Shown here: in pieces, positions 1-8,755 of the stretch
Layout: each line of letters begins with the position of its first letter
Numbering within the stretch: position 1 is the first letter of the stretch
DNA from: a bacterium HR29
Lineage (GTDB): Bacteria > Chloroflexota > Dehalococcoidia > Tepidiformales > Tepidiformaceae
Direction: 5' to 3'
NCBI GenBank assembly: GCA_002898215.1
Contig: BEIF01000001.1
Location: forward strand, 98,501-162,500
Length of the DNA: 64,000 bases
Made by a program: the position numbers and the translations under genes
Notes under the pieces: model-generated
What the model was told of the DNA's origin: nothing
Database searches by the model: none
Seen by the model: only the letters and a program-made list of their open reading frames with translations

Positions 1-957
1 AAGCTCGCGCTCGCCGAATGGCGCCAGCAGCAAAAGGAGCGGGTCATCGAGGAGCTGCAGGAAGGGGAAATCCGCACCGGGCGGGTGACCTCGATCACCG
101 ACTTCGGCGTCTTCGTCGACATCGGCGGTGCCGACGGGCTCGCCCACGTCACCGAACTCACCTGGGAGCGCGGGAAGAAGCCATCCGAGCTCTTCTCGGT
201 CGGCGACGAGGTCAAGGCCTACGTCCTCAAGGTCGATCGTGAGAATAAGAAGATCTCCCTGTCGCTCAAGCGGGCGCAGCCCGAGCTGTGGGAGCACATC
301 GTGGACCGGTACGTCGTCGGCCAGATCCTCATCGGGCGGGTGTCGAAGCTGACGAGCTTCGGCGCGTTCGTGCGCATCGAAGGCCCGGTGGAAGGGCTCG
401 TCCACATCTCGGAGCTCACCAACCGCCGCATCCAGCATCCCCGCGAGGTGGTGAAGGAAGGCGACGTGGTGCCCGTGAAGCTCGTCCGAATCGAGCGGGA
501 CCGCCACCGCCTCGGGCTCAGCCTCCGCCAGGCGCGGTACGACGCCGAAGCGATGGGCTTCGTCTTCGATGCGAACGGGGCCGTCATCGACTACCCCGAT
601 GACGTCCGTCAGGAGTTCGGGCTGCCGCCCCGTCAGGAACAGCCGGCACGGCCGAAGCGGGGCCGCACCACCCAGGAGATCGTGGAAGCTGCCGTCTCCC
701 AGGAGCCGGAGGCGGTTTCGGCCATCGCCCACGCCTTCGCGCAAGCGTTCGAAGCAGCGGGCAACAGCCTGAGGCTGGCCGACCTGCCCGAGGCCTCTCC
801 TCTCGGGGAGGAGACGGGCGAAGCTCCGGGGATGCCCTCGGAACACCTTGACGCCGAGAATCGTAATAATAGTAGTGAGCCCATCGATGGCTCGCCGGAG
901 CAGGCCACCGCCGGGGGCGCGGGGGAGACGGACGGCGACGCTGTCGAGGAAACGTAG
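1..957 (+). CDS. 30S ribosomal protein S1-like RNA-binding protein (5' end missing)
   Basis: The frame is open from the first base, so the start lies upstream and only the C-terminal 318 residues are seen. Two S1 (OB-fold) repeats are visible, one near residues 24-92 (with [11 protein letters not shown] and ISLSLKRAQ) and one near 106-178 ([24 protein letters not shown]). S1 proteins bind mRNA on the 30S subunit and help initiation. After the repeats comes about 130 residues of Ala/Glu/Pro-rich, probably disordered tail with no domain I recognise. The gene ends 23 bases before clpC on the same strand. An S1-domain protein of another kind (for example a Tex or RNase E fragment) is less likely because consecutive S1 repeats end in the typical linker RAQPELW. 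Confidence 0.85.
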   Translation, partial: KLALAEWRQQQKERVIEELQEGEIRTGRVTSITDFGVFVDIGGADGLAHVTELTWERGKKPSELFSVGDEVKAYVLKVDRENKKISLSLKRAQPELWEHIVDRYVVGQILIGRVSKLTSFGAFVRIEGPVEGLVHISELTNRRIQHPREVVKEGDVVPVKLVRIERDRHRLGLSLRQARYDAEAMGFVFDANGAVIDYPDDVRQEFGLPPRQEQPARPKRGRTTQEIVEAAVSQEPEAVSAIAHAFAQAFEAAGNSLRLADLPEASPLGEETGEAPGMPSEHLDAENRNNSSEPIDGSPEQATAGGAGETDGDAVEET

Positions 958-980
958 CCTACGGGCTCGGAGTTCGAACC

Positions 981-3452
981 ATGGCCGATCGATTCGACAA
1001 GTTCACGGAACGGGCACGGCGAGTGCTCACCCTCGCCCAGGAAGAAGCGCACCGCTTCAACCACAACTACATCGGCACCGAGCACATCCTCCTCGGCCTC
1101 GTCCGGGAGGGGGACGGCGTGGCCGCCAAGGTGCTCGCCAACCTCGGTGTCGAACTGAACAAGGTCCGCTCCGCTGTCGAGTTCATCATCGGCCGGGGGG
1201 ACCGCACCGTCCTCGGAGAGATCGGCCTCACTCCGCGTGCCAAGAAGGTCATCGAGCTCGCCGTCGATGAGGCTCGGCGGCTCGGTCACAGCTACATCGG
1301 TACCGAACACCTCCTCCTGGGCCTGGTCCGCGAGGGCGAGGGCATCGCCGCCGGGGTCCTCGAAAGCTTGGGCGTCAACCTCGAACGGGTGCGCGCCGAG
1401 ACCCAGCGCATCCTCAGCCAGTCGTCGCCGCAGGCCGCTGCCTCGACCGGCGCTCGCCAGGCCACGCGGACGCCCACTGTCGACCAACTCGGCATCGACC
1501 TCACCGCTGCCGCCCGCGCGGGGCAGCTCGACCCGGTCATCGGCCGCTCCAACGAGCTCGAGCGTGTCGTGCAGATCCTCTCCCGGCGCACGAAGAACAA
1601 CCCGGTGCTCATCGGCGAGCCCGGCGTCGGGAAGACGGCCATCGCCGAGCTCCTCGCCCAGCGAATCGTCAGCGGCGACGTGCCCGAGACGCTGCAGGGG
1701 AAGCGCCTGCTCACGCTCGATATCGGTGCGCTCGTCGCCGGTACGAAGTACCGCGGCGAATTCGAGGAACGCCTGAAGAAAGTCATCGAGGAGATCAAGG
1801 CCGCCGGGAACTGCATCCTCTTCATCGACGAGCTGCACATGCTCGTAGGCGCAGGCGCGGCCGAGGGCGCCGTCGACGCTGCGAACATCCTGAAGCCGTC
1901 GCTGGCCCGCGGCGAGCTGCAGTGCATCGGCGCCACCACCCTCGACGAGTACCGAAAGCACATCGAGCGCGACGCTGCCCTCGAGCGCCGATTCCAGCCG
2001 GTACTCGTGGAGGAGCCCACGGTGGAGGAGACGATCGAGATCCTCCGCGGCATCCGCTCGCGCTACGAAGAGCACCACAAGCTGAAGATCTCCGATGAGG
2101 CGCTGGTGGCGGCGGCCGAGCTCTCCGCCCGCTACGTCTCCGACCGGTTCCTCCCCGACAAGGCTATCGACCTGGTCGACGAGGCGGCCAGCCGGGTGCG
2201 CATCCGCCGCGCGGCCACACCGCCCTCCCTCAAGGAGGCGCTGAAGGGCCTCGAGAGCCTCCGCCGCGAGAAGGAGCAGGCCATCGCTGCTCAGCAGTTC
2301 GAATACGCCGCCGAGCTGCGCGACCGCGAGCTGAAGCTCCAGCAGAAGATCGAACAGCTCGGCGACTGGGACACCGAGAGCGTGGCCACCCCGGTCGTCA
2401 CGGCGGACGACATCGCCGAGGTCGTCTCCATGTGGACGGGCATCCCCGTCGCCCGCATCGCGAGCGAGGAGAGCGCCCGCTTGCTGAAGATGGAGGAGCA
2501 CCTCCGCTCGAAGGTCGTCGGCCAGGACGAGGCGATCCGCACCATCGCCCGAGCCGTGCGCCGCGCACGCGCCGGCCTGAAGGACCCCCGCCGGCCGATC
2601 GGCGTGTTCCTCTTCCTCGGGCCCACCGGCGTCGGCAAGACGCACCTGGCCCGGGTGCTCGCCGAGTTCATGTTCGATTCGCCTGACAACATGCTGAAGC
2701 TCGACATGAGCGAGTTCAGCGAGAAGCACACCGTCTCGCGGCTCGTCGGCGCGCCTCCGGGGTACGTGGGCTATGACGACGGCGGCCAGCTCACCGACAC
2801 GGTGCGCCGCAAGTCGTACTGCCTCATCCTCCTCGACGAGATCGAGAAGGCCCACCCGGAGGTCTTCAACCTGCTCCTCCAGATCTTCGACGAGGGGCGG
2901 CTGACCGACGCCAAGGGTCGGAAAGTCGACTTCCGCAACACCATCATCATCATGACGTCGAACGTCGGCTCCGACCTCATCAAGCGCGACAGCCAGCTCG
3001 GCTTCGCCGTCTCCAGCAAGGAAGAGGCGAAGACGCACGAAGAGCGGTACAAGCGGATGAAGGAGAAGGTGCTGGCCGAGCTGAAGAACGTCTTCAAGCC
3101 GGAGTTCCTGAACCGGATCGACAGCACCGTCGTCTTCCAGCCGCTCACGAAGGAGCACATCCGCGAGATCGTCGACCTGGAGCTGCAACAGGTCACGAAG
3201 CAGCTCGCCTCTCGCGGCATCACTCTCCAGGTCACGCTCGCGGCCAAGGACTGGCTCGGCGAGCACGGCTACGACCAGGTGTTCGGCGCTCGGCCGCTCC
3301 GCCGCCTCATCCAGGAGAACGTCGAGGACCGCCTCAGCGAGATGCTCCTGGCTGGCGAGTTCGGCCGCGGCGATACCGTGGTCATCGACCGGGCCGAGGG
3401 CGAGGACGGCCTCAGCATCACGAAGGCCTTGGAGCCTGCCGCGGTCGGCTGA
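981..3452 (+). CDS. clpC: ATP-dependent Clp protease ATPase subunit ClpC
   Basis: A full-length 823-residue HSP100 unfoldase that feeds substrates to ClpP. Two N-terminal Clp_N repeats are clear (about residues 1-75 and 80-148, each with [14 protein letters not shown]). The first AAA+ module has Walker A GEPGVGKT at 212-219; a UVR/M-type coiled coil ([20 protein letters not shown]) lies near 432-451; the second AAA+ module has GPTGVGKT near 547-554. The presence of two Clp_N repeats plus the UVR segment marks ClpC rather than ClpB or ClpA. The ATG is 23 bases after the S1 gene stop. A strong hairpin terminator follows. No CtsR/McsAB partners are in the window, so its regulation cannot be read here. 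Confidence 0.97.
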   Translation: MADRFDKFTERARRVLTLAQEEAHRFNHNYIGTEHILLGLVREGDGVAAKVLANLGVELNKVRSAVEFIIGRGDRTVLGEIGLTPRAKKVIELAVDEARRLGHSYIGTEHLLLGLVREGEGIAAGVLESLGVNLERVRAETQRILSQSSPQAAASTGARQATRTPTVDQLGIDLTAAARAGQLDPVIGRSNELERVVQILSRRTKNNPVLIGEPGVGKTAIAELLAQRIVSGDVPETLQGKRLLTLDIGALVAGTKYRGEFEERLKKVIEEIKAAGNCILFIDELHMLVGAGAAEGAVDAANILKPSLARGELQCIGATTLDEYRKHIERDAALERRFQPVLVEEPTVEETIEILRGIRSRYEEHHKLKISDEALVAAAELSARYVSDRFLPDKAIDLVDEAASRVRIRRAATPPSLKEALKGLESLRREKEQAIAAQQFEYAAELRDRELKLQQKIEQLGDWDTESVATPVVTADDIAEVVSMWTGIPVARIASEESARLLKMEEHLRSKVVGQDEAIRTIARAVRRARAGLKDPRRPIGVFLFLGPTGVGKTHLARVLAEFMFDSPDNMLKLDMSEFSEKHTVSRLVGAPPGYVGYDDGGQLTDTVRRKSYCLILLDEIEKAHPEVFNLLLQIFDEGRLTDAKGRKVDFRNTIIIMTSNVGSDLIKRDSQLGFAVSSKEEAKTHEERYKRMKEKVLAELKNVFKPEFLNRIDSTVVFQPLTKEHIREIVDLELQQVTKQLASRGITLQVTLAAKDWLGEHGYDQVFGARPLRRLIQENVEDRLSEMLLAGEFGRGDTVVIDRAEGEDGLSITKALEPAAVG

Positions 3453-3473
3453 GGTTCGAACGGCTCGCGTCGC

Positions 3474-3503
3474 AGCGGGCGGGAGCCTTCGCTTCCGCCC
3501 GCT
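3474..3503 (+). terminator. Rho-independent terminator after clpC
   Basis: Perfect 9-base-pair stem (AGCGGGCGG with CCGCCCGCT) around a 12-base loop, followed directly by the pyrimidine run TTCCTTTTCCC. It lies between the convergent clpC and the DUF4010 membrane gene, so it may also stop reverse transcripts. Confidence 0.75.
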
Positions 3504-3519
3504 TCCTTTTCCCTTCCGC

Positions 3520-4761
3520 TCAGGCGGCGAGGAGCACGCCGGCCCACATCGCTCCGGCAGCCGTGGCGAGCCCCACCCAGAGCCGCCAGGCGAAGGCAGG
3601 CACCCCCGCCGCCCAGGCGACGACAGCCTTCGAGATCGTGTTCGTCGTGAAGGCGAGCGCGATCGGAGCGAGAGCCTCTCGCGGAGCGATCGCCCCCGAG
3701 TCGGCGAGCGCCGCCGCGGAGATCGCCGGGGCGTGGGCGTCTGCGAATCCGGCCAGGGCTGCCGTCGCCGCCAACCCCCCTCGTCCTAGGACGTCGCGGC
3801 TCGCCGCCGAGAGGAGCAGGACTCCCGTGATGACCGCAGCGACCGTCAGCGCCCCAGGCAGGCTGAAGGCCCGCCCTTGCACGGCCTCCCCCGGGACGCC
3901 CCGCGCTACCCAGAACGCCGCGACCGCGCCGAACGACACGGCCGCCGCTCCGGCCAGCGCGATAGGCAGCGCCGCCGCTCGAAGGGTCTCCGGGCTCGTG
4001 ATGCCCAGCACGGCGGCGAGCTGGACGACGGTGGCCGTGTTGGCCAGCACCGCACCGGCTGCCGCCGGTCTCACCATCGCCGGCGATTGCCGGGAACGCG
4101 TTCCCATCGCCGCCACCGTCGCCGTTGCAGAGGCGAAACCCGCCAGGAAACCCGCGATGGCTAGCCCGTACTGCGGTCCCACCGCCCGGGCAGCCACGTA
4201 CCCGAGGCCACTGGCTCCCATCACCAGCACCACGAGCAGCCAGATGCGGAACGGATTCAGCACGCCGTAGGGCCCCATCGCTTCGTTGGGGAGCAGCGGA
4301 AGTACCACCACGGCCGCAGCCGCGAACACGAGAGCGTCTTCGAGCTCCTGCTCGCTCAGGACTTCCGTCACGAACCGGTGCAGCCGCGTCCGCGACGCGA
4401 GCACGAGCGTTGCCGCGACCCCTGTGCCGGCCGCGAGCGCCGGCTCCTCCTGGGCCACCGCCCCCAACACGTAGGCGAGGAGGAGGGCCACCTCCGTCGT
4501 AATCCCCGGGTCGCTTCGGTCGCCGAGCACGTACCCCGCGACCGCCAGCCCCCCGACGACGCCGCCCAGAGCAGCCGTCACAGCCGGGCCGAGGTGCCAG
4601 GCCGCGCCGCCGAGAACCGCTGCCAGGGTGAAGGTCCGCACGCCGGCAAACGAGCGTTCAGGTCCTGTCCCCTTCCGCCGCTCGCGCTCTGCCCCCAGCA
4701 GCAGGCCGATGCCCGCGGCGACGGCGAGATGAGCGGCGGCCGACGTCAGGTCGCCTTCCAT
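3520..4761 (-). CDS. MgtC/SapB-DUF4010 family membrane protein
   Basis: 413 residues, almost entirely hydrophobic Ala/Gly/Val/Leu segments, about 11-13 predicted membrane helices. The N-terminus (LAVAAGIGLLLGAERERRKG, then FAGVRTFTLAAVLGG) is the MgtC/SapB-like signature of short helices with an ERER/RT pair, and the C-terminal two thirds fit the DUF4010 permease-like domain. MgtC-type proteins have been linked to Mg2+ starvation and ATP synthase control, but for this fused architecture the substrate is unknown. The start at 4761 is the first ATG of the conserved N-terminus. It stands alone on this strand, convergent with clpC and divergent from the MFS gene. Confidence 0.75.
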   Translation of the reverse strand: MEGDLTSAAAHLAVAAGIGLLLGAERERRKGTGPERSFAGVRTFTLAAVLGGAAWHLGPAVTAALGGVVGGLAVAGYVLGDRSDPGITTEVALLLAYVLGAVAQEEPALAAGTGVAATLVLASRTRLHRFVTEVLSEQELEDALVFAAAAVVVLPLLPNEAMGPYGVLNPFRIWLLVVLVMGASGLGYVAARAVGPQYGLAIAGFLAGFASATATVAAMGTRSRQSPAMVRPAAAGAVLANTATVVQLAAVLGITSPETLRAAALPIALAGAAAVSFGAVAAFWVARGVPGEAVQGRAFSLPGALTVAAVITGVLLLSAASRDVLGRGGLAATAALAGFADAHAPAISAAALADSGAIAPREALAPIALAFTTNTISKAVVAWAAGVPAFAWRLWVGLATAAGAMWAGVLLAA

Positions 4762-4852
4762 CGCACCGGCTGCGCGGCTGCGCCACCCACGTCACAGCCC
4801 ATACGGAAGGGGATTGTACCCGGCTCCTTCCGCCTTTCCCCACCGTCGCCGC

Positions 4853-4882
4853 TTGACAGGCCGAACCCCGATGGGGCCAGAT
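4853..4882 (+). promoter_or_regulatory. Probable promoter of the MFS gene
   Basis: TTGACA at 4853-4858 and CCAGAT at 4877-4882, 18-base spacer, 34 bases before the GTG start. The -35 hexamer is perfect and its continuation GGC matches the -35 regions before nadA and panD in this window; the -10 is weak. Confidence 0.45.
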
Positions 4883-4915
4883 CGGCCCGGGCGACTCGTT
4901 CAGGTGAGGTGAACA

Positions 4916-6181
4916 GTGCACGGCGCGCGTCCGAGCTCCGCGCTCACCCGGGCGGTTCTGGGCGTGACCGTGCTCAACTTCCTGTTCTTTTCTGCCTACC
5001 TTTTCTTCTTTCCCACTCTGCCGTTCTTCATCGAACGGCTGGGGGGTGCCGAATCCGAAATCGGCCTTCTCATCGGAACGTCCAGCCTCGCCGCTCTCGC
5101 CTCCCGGCCGTTCATCGGCTGGCTCGTCGATACCGCCGGGAGGAAGCCCGTGTTGGTCGGGGGGCTTGCGCTCTTCACCCTCAACTGCCTGCTCTACAAC
5201 TTGGTCCGGGACCCGCTCGCTATCTTCCCCCTTCGGCTGCTCACCGGTGCCTCCCTGGCGACCTTCATCACTGCCGCCTCCACCTACGTGAGCGACGTGG
5301 CGCCGTCCGACCGTCGCGGCGAGGCGCTGAGCTACTACGGCATGGCCAACAGCCTCGCCTTCGCCGTGGGCCCTGCCTTGGGCGGGTGGATCATCCATGC
5401 CGACGCCTTCGCCGGCTTCGATGCCGCCCTCACCAGCCGCGCCGGCTGGCTTGCGGGCGCACGGACTGGGGAGCTCCACTTCACCTCGCTCTTCCTGGTG
5501 GCCGCTGCCATCGCCCTGGCAGCGCTCCTCCTCGCCGCCACCTTCGCGGAGTCGAAGCCGCCCGGCGCCGCCGTCCGCCGCCTCCGCCTGGGCGACCTCT
5601 TCGCGCGCGTCGCCGCCTTCCCAGCCGCCGTGAACTTCACCAGCTCGTTCGTGTTCGCGTCGATGGTCACGTTCATGCCCCTCTTCGCGCGTGACCACGG
5701 CGTCGGGAACCCTGGGCAGCTCTTCGTCGTTTACGCGGCGGCGGTCATCGGCGTGCGTCTTGCCGTCGGCCGCTTCCTCGACCGTGTTCCTCGTGCCGCA
5801 GCGATCCTCCCGAGCATCCTTGTCCTGGCCGCCAGCATGCCTCTGCTGGCTTCGGCCCATGCACCAGGGCAGCTCTATGCCGCCGCCGGCCTGTACGGGC
5901 TCGGCGCTGGAGTCTTCCAGCCCGCGATGATGGCCTTCCTCGTCGACCGCACGCCCCTTGGCGAGCGGGGACGGGCGATGAGTACCTTCACGCTCGGCAA
6001 CGACCTCGGCCTGAGCATTGGTGCCTTCGTGCTGGGGGGCGTCGTCGAAGCGGCCGGAGCTCGCGTCGCCTTCGCCGTCGCTGGGGCGGTCGCGCTCGGC
6101 GGTGCGGCTCTCTTCGCTGCCGGAGTCCGTGCCGGCCGAAGCCATACGGCAGCACGCGAGGCGGCCGAAACGGCGGCCTAG
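4916..6181 (+). CDS. Major facilitator superfamily transporter
   Basis: 421-residue integral membrane protein with about 12 helices in two halves. Typical MFS signs are the cytoplasmic loop 2-3 motif GWLVDTAGRKPVLVGG (near residues 66-81) and the second-half repeat VGRFLDRVPRAAAIL. The closest style is the drug/sugar efflux type (multidrug resistance-like), but the substrate cannot be told. The GTG at 4916 is chosen because AGGTGAGG sits just upstream at 4902-4909 and the first helix begins at once. It is monocistronic: its promoter and the next gene's operator-like palindrome lie in short gaps on either side. Confidence 0.85.
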   Translation: MHGARPSSALTRAVLGVTVLNFLFFSAYLFFFPTLPFFIERLGGAESEIGLLIGTSSLAALASRPFIGWLVDTAGRKPVLVGGLALFTLNCLLYNLVRDPLAIFPLRLLTGASLATFITAASTYVSDVAPSDRRGEALSYYGMANSLAFAVGPALGGWIIHADAFAGFDAALTSRAGWLAGARTGELHFTSLFLVAAAIALAALLLAATFAESKPPGAAVRRLRLGDLFARVAAFPAAVNFTSSFVFASMVTFMPLFARDHGVGNPGQLFVVYAAAVIGVRLAVGRFLDRVPRAAAILPSILVLAASMPLLASAHAPGQLYAAAGLYGLGAGVFQPAMMAFLVDRTPLGERGRAMSTFTLGNDLGLSIGAFVLGGVVEAAGARVAFAVAGAVALGGAALFAAGVRAGRSHTAAREAAETAA

Positions 6182-6186
6182 GCTTC

Positions 6187-6200
6187 CCTTCACGTGAAGG
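6187..6200. promoter_or_regulatory. Perfect 14-bp palindrome, candidate operator
   Basis: CCTTCACGTGAAGG reads identically on both strands and starts 6 bases after the MFS stop, 50 bases before the acyl-CoA dehydrogenase start. Its size and position suit a dimeric repressor site (for example TetR-type), but there is no loop, so it is unlikely to be a terminator. The regulator is not in the window. Confidence 0.4.
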
Positions 6201-6249
6201 TGCGATTGTGCTATCGTTCGGGCGCGATTCTCGATACCGAGGGCACAGC

Positions 6250-7422
6250 ATGGACTTCCGCGATACCCCAGAGCAAGCGAAGTGGCGGCAAGAGGTGCGC
6301 GAGTTCCTCCGCACGGAGTGGCCGAAGGTCCGCCCGGCCAACGACGAGGACCTGGATGCCCCCTATCAACGCGGTGTCGCGGGGGACGTCCTGAAGAAGT
6401 GGCGCGAAAAGCTGGCCGAGAAGGGGTGGATCGCTCCCGCCTGGCCCAAGGAGTACGGTGGGCTCGGTCTCGGCGTCATGGAGCAGTTCATCATGAACGA
6501 GGAGTTCGCCGAGGCCCGCGTTCCCCAGGTCGGCGGCATGGGCGTCTCCATGATCGGCCCGACGCTCATCATTCACGGGACCGAGGAGCAGAAGCGCGAA
6601 CACCTCCCGCGCATCCTCCGGGGCGAGGTGCAATGGTGCCAGGGGTATAGCGAGCCTGGGGCAGGCTCGGACCTCGCCTCGCTCCAGACGCGCGCCGTTC
6701 GCGACGGCGACGACTGGATCATCAACGGGCAGAAGATCTGGACATCGGGAGCGCACAACGCCGACTGGATGTTCATGCTCGCCCGTACCGACCCCGACGC
6801 CCCGAAGCACCGTGGCATCACCTACTTCCTCGTGGACATGAAGTCCCCCGGCATCACCGTACGCCCGCTCATCAACATGGCGGGGCTGCACAACTTCAAC
6901 GAGGTCTTCTTCGAGGACGTTCGTGTTCCCCACAAGAACGTGGTGGGCGAGGTGAACCGCGGCTGGTACGTCGGCACGACCACTCTCGATTTCGAGCGTT
7001 CGTCCATCGGCAACGCTGTCGGCCAGCGTCAGGCCATCGAGTACTACCTCCGGTGGGCGAAGAAGAACGGCGTCCGCCTCGCCGAGCCCACCCGCATCGA
7101 ATGGGCCGACCGGTGGGTCGAGGCTGCAGTCGCGAGGATGCTCAGCTATCGGGTGGTGAGCCTGCAGGCTGCCGGCCGCGTTCCCAACTACGAAGCCTCG
7201 ATGGCGAAGCTGTACAACTCCGAGCTCAGCCAGCGCATCGCCCGGACGGCGATGAAGATGCTCGGCATGTGGGGGCAGGTCACCGAGCGTGAACGTGCTC
7301 CCATGCGCGCCCGCGCGCCCATGAGTTACCTCGCTACCGTGTCCGCGACCATCGCCGGCGGCACGAGCGAGATCCAGCGGAACATCATCGCCATGCGGGG
7401 TCTCGGTCTGCCCAGGGGGTAG
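6250..7422 (+). CDS. Acyl-CoA dehydrogenase
   Basis: 390-residue FAD enzyme that makes the alpha-beta double bond of acyl-CoA. The N-terminal helical domain begins MDFRDTPEQ; the middle beta domain carries QGYSEPGAGSDLASLQTRA, which binds FAD and substrate; the C-terminal domain ends with the FAD/tetramer motif GGTSEIQRNIIAMRGLGLPR. Acyl chain preference is not readable. The ATG at 6250 begins the conserved N-terminus; an earlier in-frame start at 6208 would add 14 unrelated residues. It has a close paralogue at 21946 with the same layout. It is monocistronic, with a palindrome upstream and a strong terminator downstream. Confidence 0.92.
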   Translation: MDFRDTPEQAKWRQEVREFLRTEWPKVRPANDEDLDAPYQRGVAGDVLKKWREKLAEKGWIAPAWPKEYGGLGLGVMEQFIMNEEFAEARVPQVGGMGVSMIGPTLIIHGTEEQKREHLPRILRGEVQWCQGYSEPGAGSDLASLQTRAVRDGDDWIINGQKIWTSGAHNADWMFMLARTDPDAPKHRGITYFLVDMKSPGITVRPLINMAGLHNFNEVFFEDVRVPHKNVVGEVNRGWYVGTTTLDFERSSIGNAVGQRQAIEYYLRWAKKNGVRLAEPTRIEWADRWVEAAVARMLSYRVVSLQAAGRVPNYEASMAKLYNSELSQRIARTAMKMLGMWGQVTERERAPMRARAPMSYLATVSATIAGGTSEIQRNIIAMRGLGLPRG

Positions 7423-7445
7423 CCGCTCGCAGGGCTGCCTGGTCG

Positions 7446-7478
7446 GAGCGGGCCGGCGCCGCTCGCGCCGGCCCGCTC
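7446..7478. terminator. Bidirectional terminator hairpin
   Basis: A perfect 14-base-pair G+C-rich stem (7446-7459 with 7465-7478) with a five-base loop, between the convergent acyl-CoA dehydrogenase and Nudix genes. There is little T-tract on either side. Confidence 0.65.
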
Positions 7479-7489
7479 TCCGCCGCAGC

Positions 7490-7996
7490 TCAGATGCCGC
7501 AGTCGATGGCTCGGGGCGGGACCCGTCCCGCGGCGAGCTCGGCCACGAGCTCGGCCATCCGCCGCGGGGCGAACCAGTCCTCCGAAGCTCGGATCTCCTC
7601 GACGGTCCACCACCGCTGGTCTTCAAGGAAGGCGTCCTCGCCCTCCTCCAACGCCGCCGGGACGGGGAGGAACCGCTCGCTCCGCACGAGGTAGTACCGC
7701 TCCTCCTGGTGGAGCATAGCTCCGCCGTAGGCGAACGAGATGCGGCGCGTCCATACCCATGGTCCGACCCGTTCGAACCGGCGGCCCGTCTCTTCGTACA
7801 ACTCTCGGAGTATCGCCGCTTCCCAGCTCTCGCCGGGCTTCACGCCGCCTCCCGGCATCATCCAGAGCGGCCGCCTCGTCCGCGTGACGGCCTGGTTGGC
7901 ACGGAAGAGCAGCACCGCACCCTGCTCGTCCATCACCACCGCCCGCACGGCGTAGCGAGGCAGCGCGCTCCCCGCACCGGTGAGCTCCTCAGCCAT
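7490..7996 (-). CDS. Nudix hydrolase
   Basis: 168-residue Nudix protein. The Nudix box runs GGVKPGESWEAAILRELYEE then TG, matching GX5EX7REUXEEXGU with all metal-binding glutamates. Such enzymes cleave nucleoside diphosphates linked to another group; the substrate cannot be told from the sequence, and there is no winged-helix domain, so it is not an NrtR-type regulator. The start chosen, ATG at 7996, begins MAEELTGAG just before the beta-strand domain; an ATG at 8023 would overlap the divergent GDPD start. Only 25 bases separate the two divergent start codons. Confidence 0.88.
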   Translation of the reverse strand: MAEELTGAGSALPRYAVRAVVMDEQGAVLLFRANQAVTRTRRPLWMMPGGGVKPGESWEAAILRELYEETGRRFERVGPWVWTRRISFAYGGAMLHQEERYYLVRSERFLPVPAALEEGEDAFLEDQRWWTVEEIRASEDWFAPRRMAELVAELAAGRVPPRAIDCGI

Positions 7997-8021
7997 CCCG
8001 TCGTATCGTATCCTCTCGGCC

Positions 8022-8750
8022 ATGCTGCCGCTCGTCGTGGGACACGCAGGTGCCGCCGGCGAGGCGCCGGCCAACACGTTGGCCGGCGTCCGCGCCTGTC
8101 TGGATGCCGGCTGCGAGGCGATGGAGATCGATGTCCGCCTCTCTGCCGACGGTGTCCCCGTCCTCATGCACGACGAGACCCTCGACCGCACCACGAACCT
8201 CTCCGGACCGGTGCGGGCCGTCACCTTCGCGGAGCTCCAGCGGGCCGACGCTGGCGGTGGGGAACCCGTTCCTTCCCTCGAACAGGTTCTCCGCCTGGTG
8301 GAGGGCCGCCTCGTCGTTTGGTGCGAGCTCAAGGCCACCGAGGGTGCGCCGGAGGAGGATGAGCGGCTCGTCGACGCGGTGCTTGAGGTGATTGGGCGAG
8401 TCCGGGCCGAACCGTGGGCGGTCATCCATTCCTTCGCCGACGGGATCGTGGCTCGGGCGCGCCGCAAGGCACCACACATCCCCGCTGCTCTGATTTCCCC
8501 GCCCATCACCCTCGAAGCTGCACCCGCACTCCTTCGCCGCGCCCTCGGTGCCGGAGCTCAAGCGGTCTCCCTCCATCACGCCTCGCTCGCCCCCGAGGTC
8601 GTCACCTGGTTCCACGCTCGCCAGGTCGCCGTCTTCACGTGGACCCTCGACCACGAAGACGAGTGGCAGCGCGCCCTCCGCGGCGGGGCCGACGGCATCA
8701 TCACCAACTACCCGCACGCCCTGCGGGCGTACCTCTCGGCCCTGCGCTGA
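8022..8750 (+). CDS. Glycerophosphodiester phosphodiesterase-like protein
   Basis: 242-residue TIM-barrel GDPD family protein. The first active-site histidine (GHAGAAGEAPANTL), the metal pair in MEIDVRLSADG, the second histidine in LMHDETLDRTT and the ELK strand (WCELKATE) are all present, and the C-terminal TWTLDHEDEW motif fits. Unusually, the arginine that normally follows the first His (HRG) is Ala, and the usual PENT is PANT. GDPDs cut glycerophosphodiesters to glycerol-3-phosphate plus alcohol; activity with these changes is open. The ATG at 8022 is six bases of protein before the barrel. No signal peptide, so probably cytoplasmic. Confidence 0.82.
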   Translation: MLPLVVGHAGAAGEAPANTLAGVRACLDAGCEAMEIDVRLSADGVPVLMHDETLDRTTNLSGPVRAVTFAELQRADAGGGEPVPSLEQVLRLVEGRLVVWCELKATEGAPEEDERLVDAVLEVIGRVRAEPWAVIHSFADGIVARARRKAPHIPAALISPPITLEAAPALLRRALGAGAQAVSLHHASLAPEVVTWFHARQVAVFTWTLDHEDEWQRALRGGADGIITNYPHALRAYLSALR

Positions 8751-8755
8751 GCCCG

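Noticed and set aside
971..976. GTTCGAAC-like sequences (near 971 and 3453) as tRNA T-loops
   Set aside because: No acceptor or anticodon stems fold around them; both lie at gene ends.
633..3266. Long reverse-strand open frame (877 codons) across the S1 and clpC genes
   Set aside because: Mirror frame of high-G+C coding DNA; low-complexity Leu/Glu/Asp/Arg/Val composition and no domain, while the forward strand has clear S1 and ClpC.
7490..7996. Nudix protein as an NrtR-type NAD regulator for the nadA operator
   Set aside because: It has a complete catalytic Nudix box and no winged-helix DNA-binding domain.
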